Shown here piece by piece: positions 6,827 through 7,040 of a stretch of DNA of 7,040 nt; the first letter of the stretch is position 1, and each line of letters begins with the position of its first letter. The translations under genes and the position numbers were made by a program. Source of the DNA: Terriglobia bacterium (GTDB lineage Bacteria; Acidobacteriota; Terriglobia; UBA7540); contig JASHTR010000574.1 of assembly GCA_030040455.1 (NCBI GenBank), positions 1 to 7,040 on the forward strand. Direction: 5' to 3'. Under the pieces are notes generated by a model. It searched no databases. It was not told the DNA's origin and saw nothing but the letters and a program-made list of their open reading frames with translations.

Positions 6827-7040
6827 ATGAAAGTCACAGACATCAAGACGCAGATCGTGAATCTTAACTTCCGCAATGCGGTGATCGTGAAAGTAGAAAC
6901 GGAGGAGGGTATCACGGGGCTGGCGGAAACGGTGATGAAGCGGAAGACAAGAGCTGTGGAGCAGTCCATCCTGGAACTCAAGCGCTACCTGGTGGGAAGG
7001 GACCCGACGGAGATCGAAAATCACTGGGAGAAGATGTACC
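6827..7040 (+). CDS. enolase-superfamily (mandelate racemase/MLE-type) sugar-acid dehydratase, 3' truncated
   Basis: Only the first 71 codons are in the window. They read as the N-terminal capping domain of a mandelate racemase/muconate lactonizing enzyme-type protein: MKVTDIKTQIV, VIVKVETEEGITGLAE (residues 20-35) and LVGRDPTEIENHWEKMY, which matches the family's liGrDP...iE..W..my pattern. The barrel with the catalytic Lys/His and Mg ligands lies beyond the edge. Sugar-acid dehydratases such as D-galactonate dehydratase share this cap, but racemases and cycloisomerases do too, so activity is not fixed. It starts 7 bases after the stop of the large hydrolase, with no clear Shine-Dalgarno, suggesting translational coupling in one operon. 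Confidence 0.85.
   Translation, partial: MKVTDIKTQIVNLNFRNAVIVKVETEEGITGLAETVMKRKTRAVEQSILELKRYLVGRDPTEIENHWEKMY

Overview
The window is a gene-dense, single-strand stretch with four plus-strand genes, two of them cut by the window edges. It looks like part of an operon for breakdown of a plant-polysaccharide-derived sugar acid, or possibly an aromatic or sugar hybrid substrate. Base composition is moderately GC-rich (by eye mid-50s percent, not counted). The gene gaps are tiny: 2, 21 and 7 bases. There is no RNA gene, insertion sequence, CRISPR array, terminator or long non-coding stretch. The very long secreted enzyme and the mix of Gfo/Idh, DHDPS-family and enolase-superfamily proteins recall soil or biomass-degrading bacteria such as Acidobacteriota (Solibacter/Bryobacter-like), Verrucomicrobiota or Planctomycetota. 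This taxonomic guess rests on gene style only and is weak.

Layout: (1) bases 1-874, the 3' part of a DHDPS/N-acetylneuraminate-lyase-family lyase or aldolase with the Schiff-base Lys and the Tyr but without the Arg that marks true DapA. (2) 877-1785, a complete Gfo/Idh/MocA-type NAD(P)-dependent oxidoreductase in which the usual E-K-P motif reads E-L-P and the catalytic region reads HHAAHPID, resembling the LigC-type subgroup. (3) 1807-6819, a 1670-residue exported protein. It has a signal peptide, a degenerate alpha/beta-hydrolase domain, an intact alpha/beta-hydrolase (esterase) domain, a beta-rich domain, and a C-terminal half that looks like a GH67/GH20-type glycoside hydrolase. (4) 6827-7040, the N-terminal cap of a mandelate racemase/muconate lactonizing enzyme-type (enolase superfamily) sugar-acid dehydratase.

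Working model (inference): the exported esterase/glycosidase fusion strips ester and glycosidic (perhaps glucuronosyl) decorations from a polysaccharide. The released sugar or sugar acid is imported, oxidised by the Gfo/Idh enzyme, dehydrated by the enolase-superfamily enzyme to a 2-keto-3-deoxy acid, and cleaved by the DHDPS-family aldolase, a non-phosphorylative route. The most unusual object is gene 3: two tandem hydrolase domains, the first with its nucleophile replaced by Arg, fused to a glycosidase-like module about as long as a whole GH67 enzyme.
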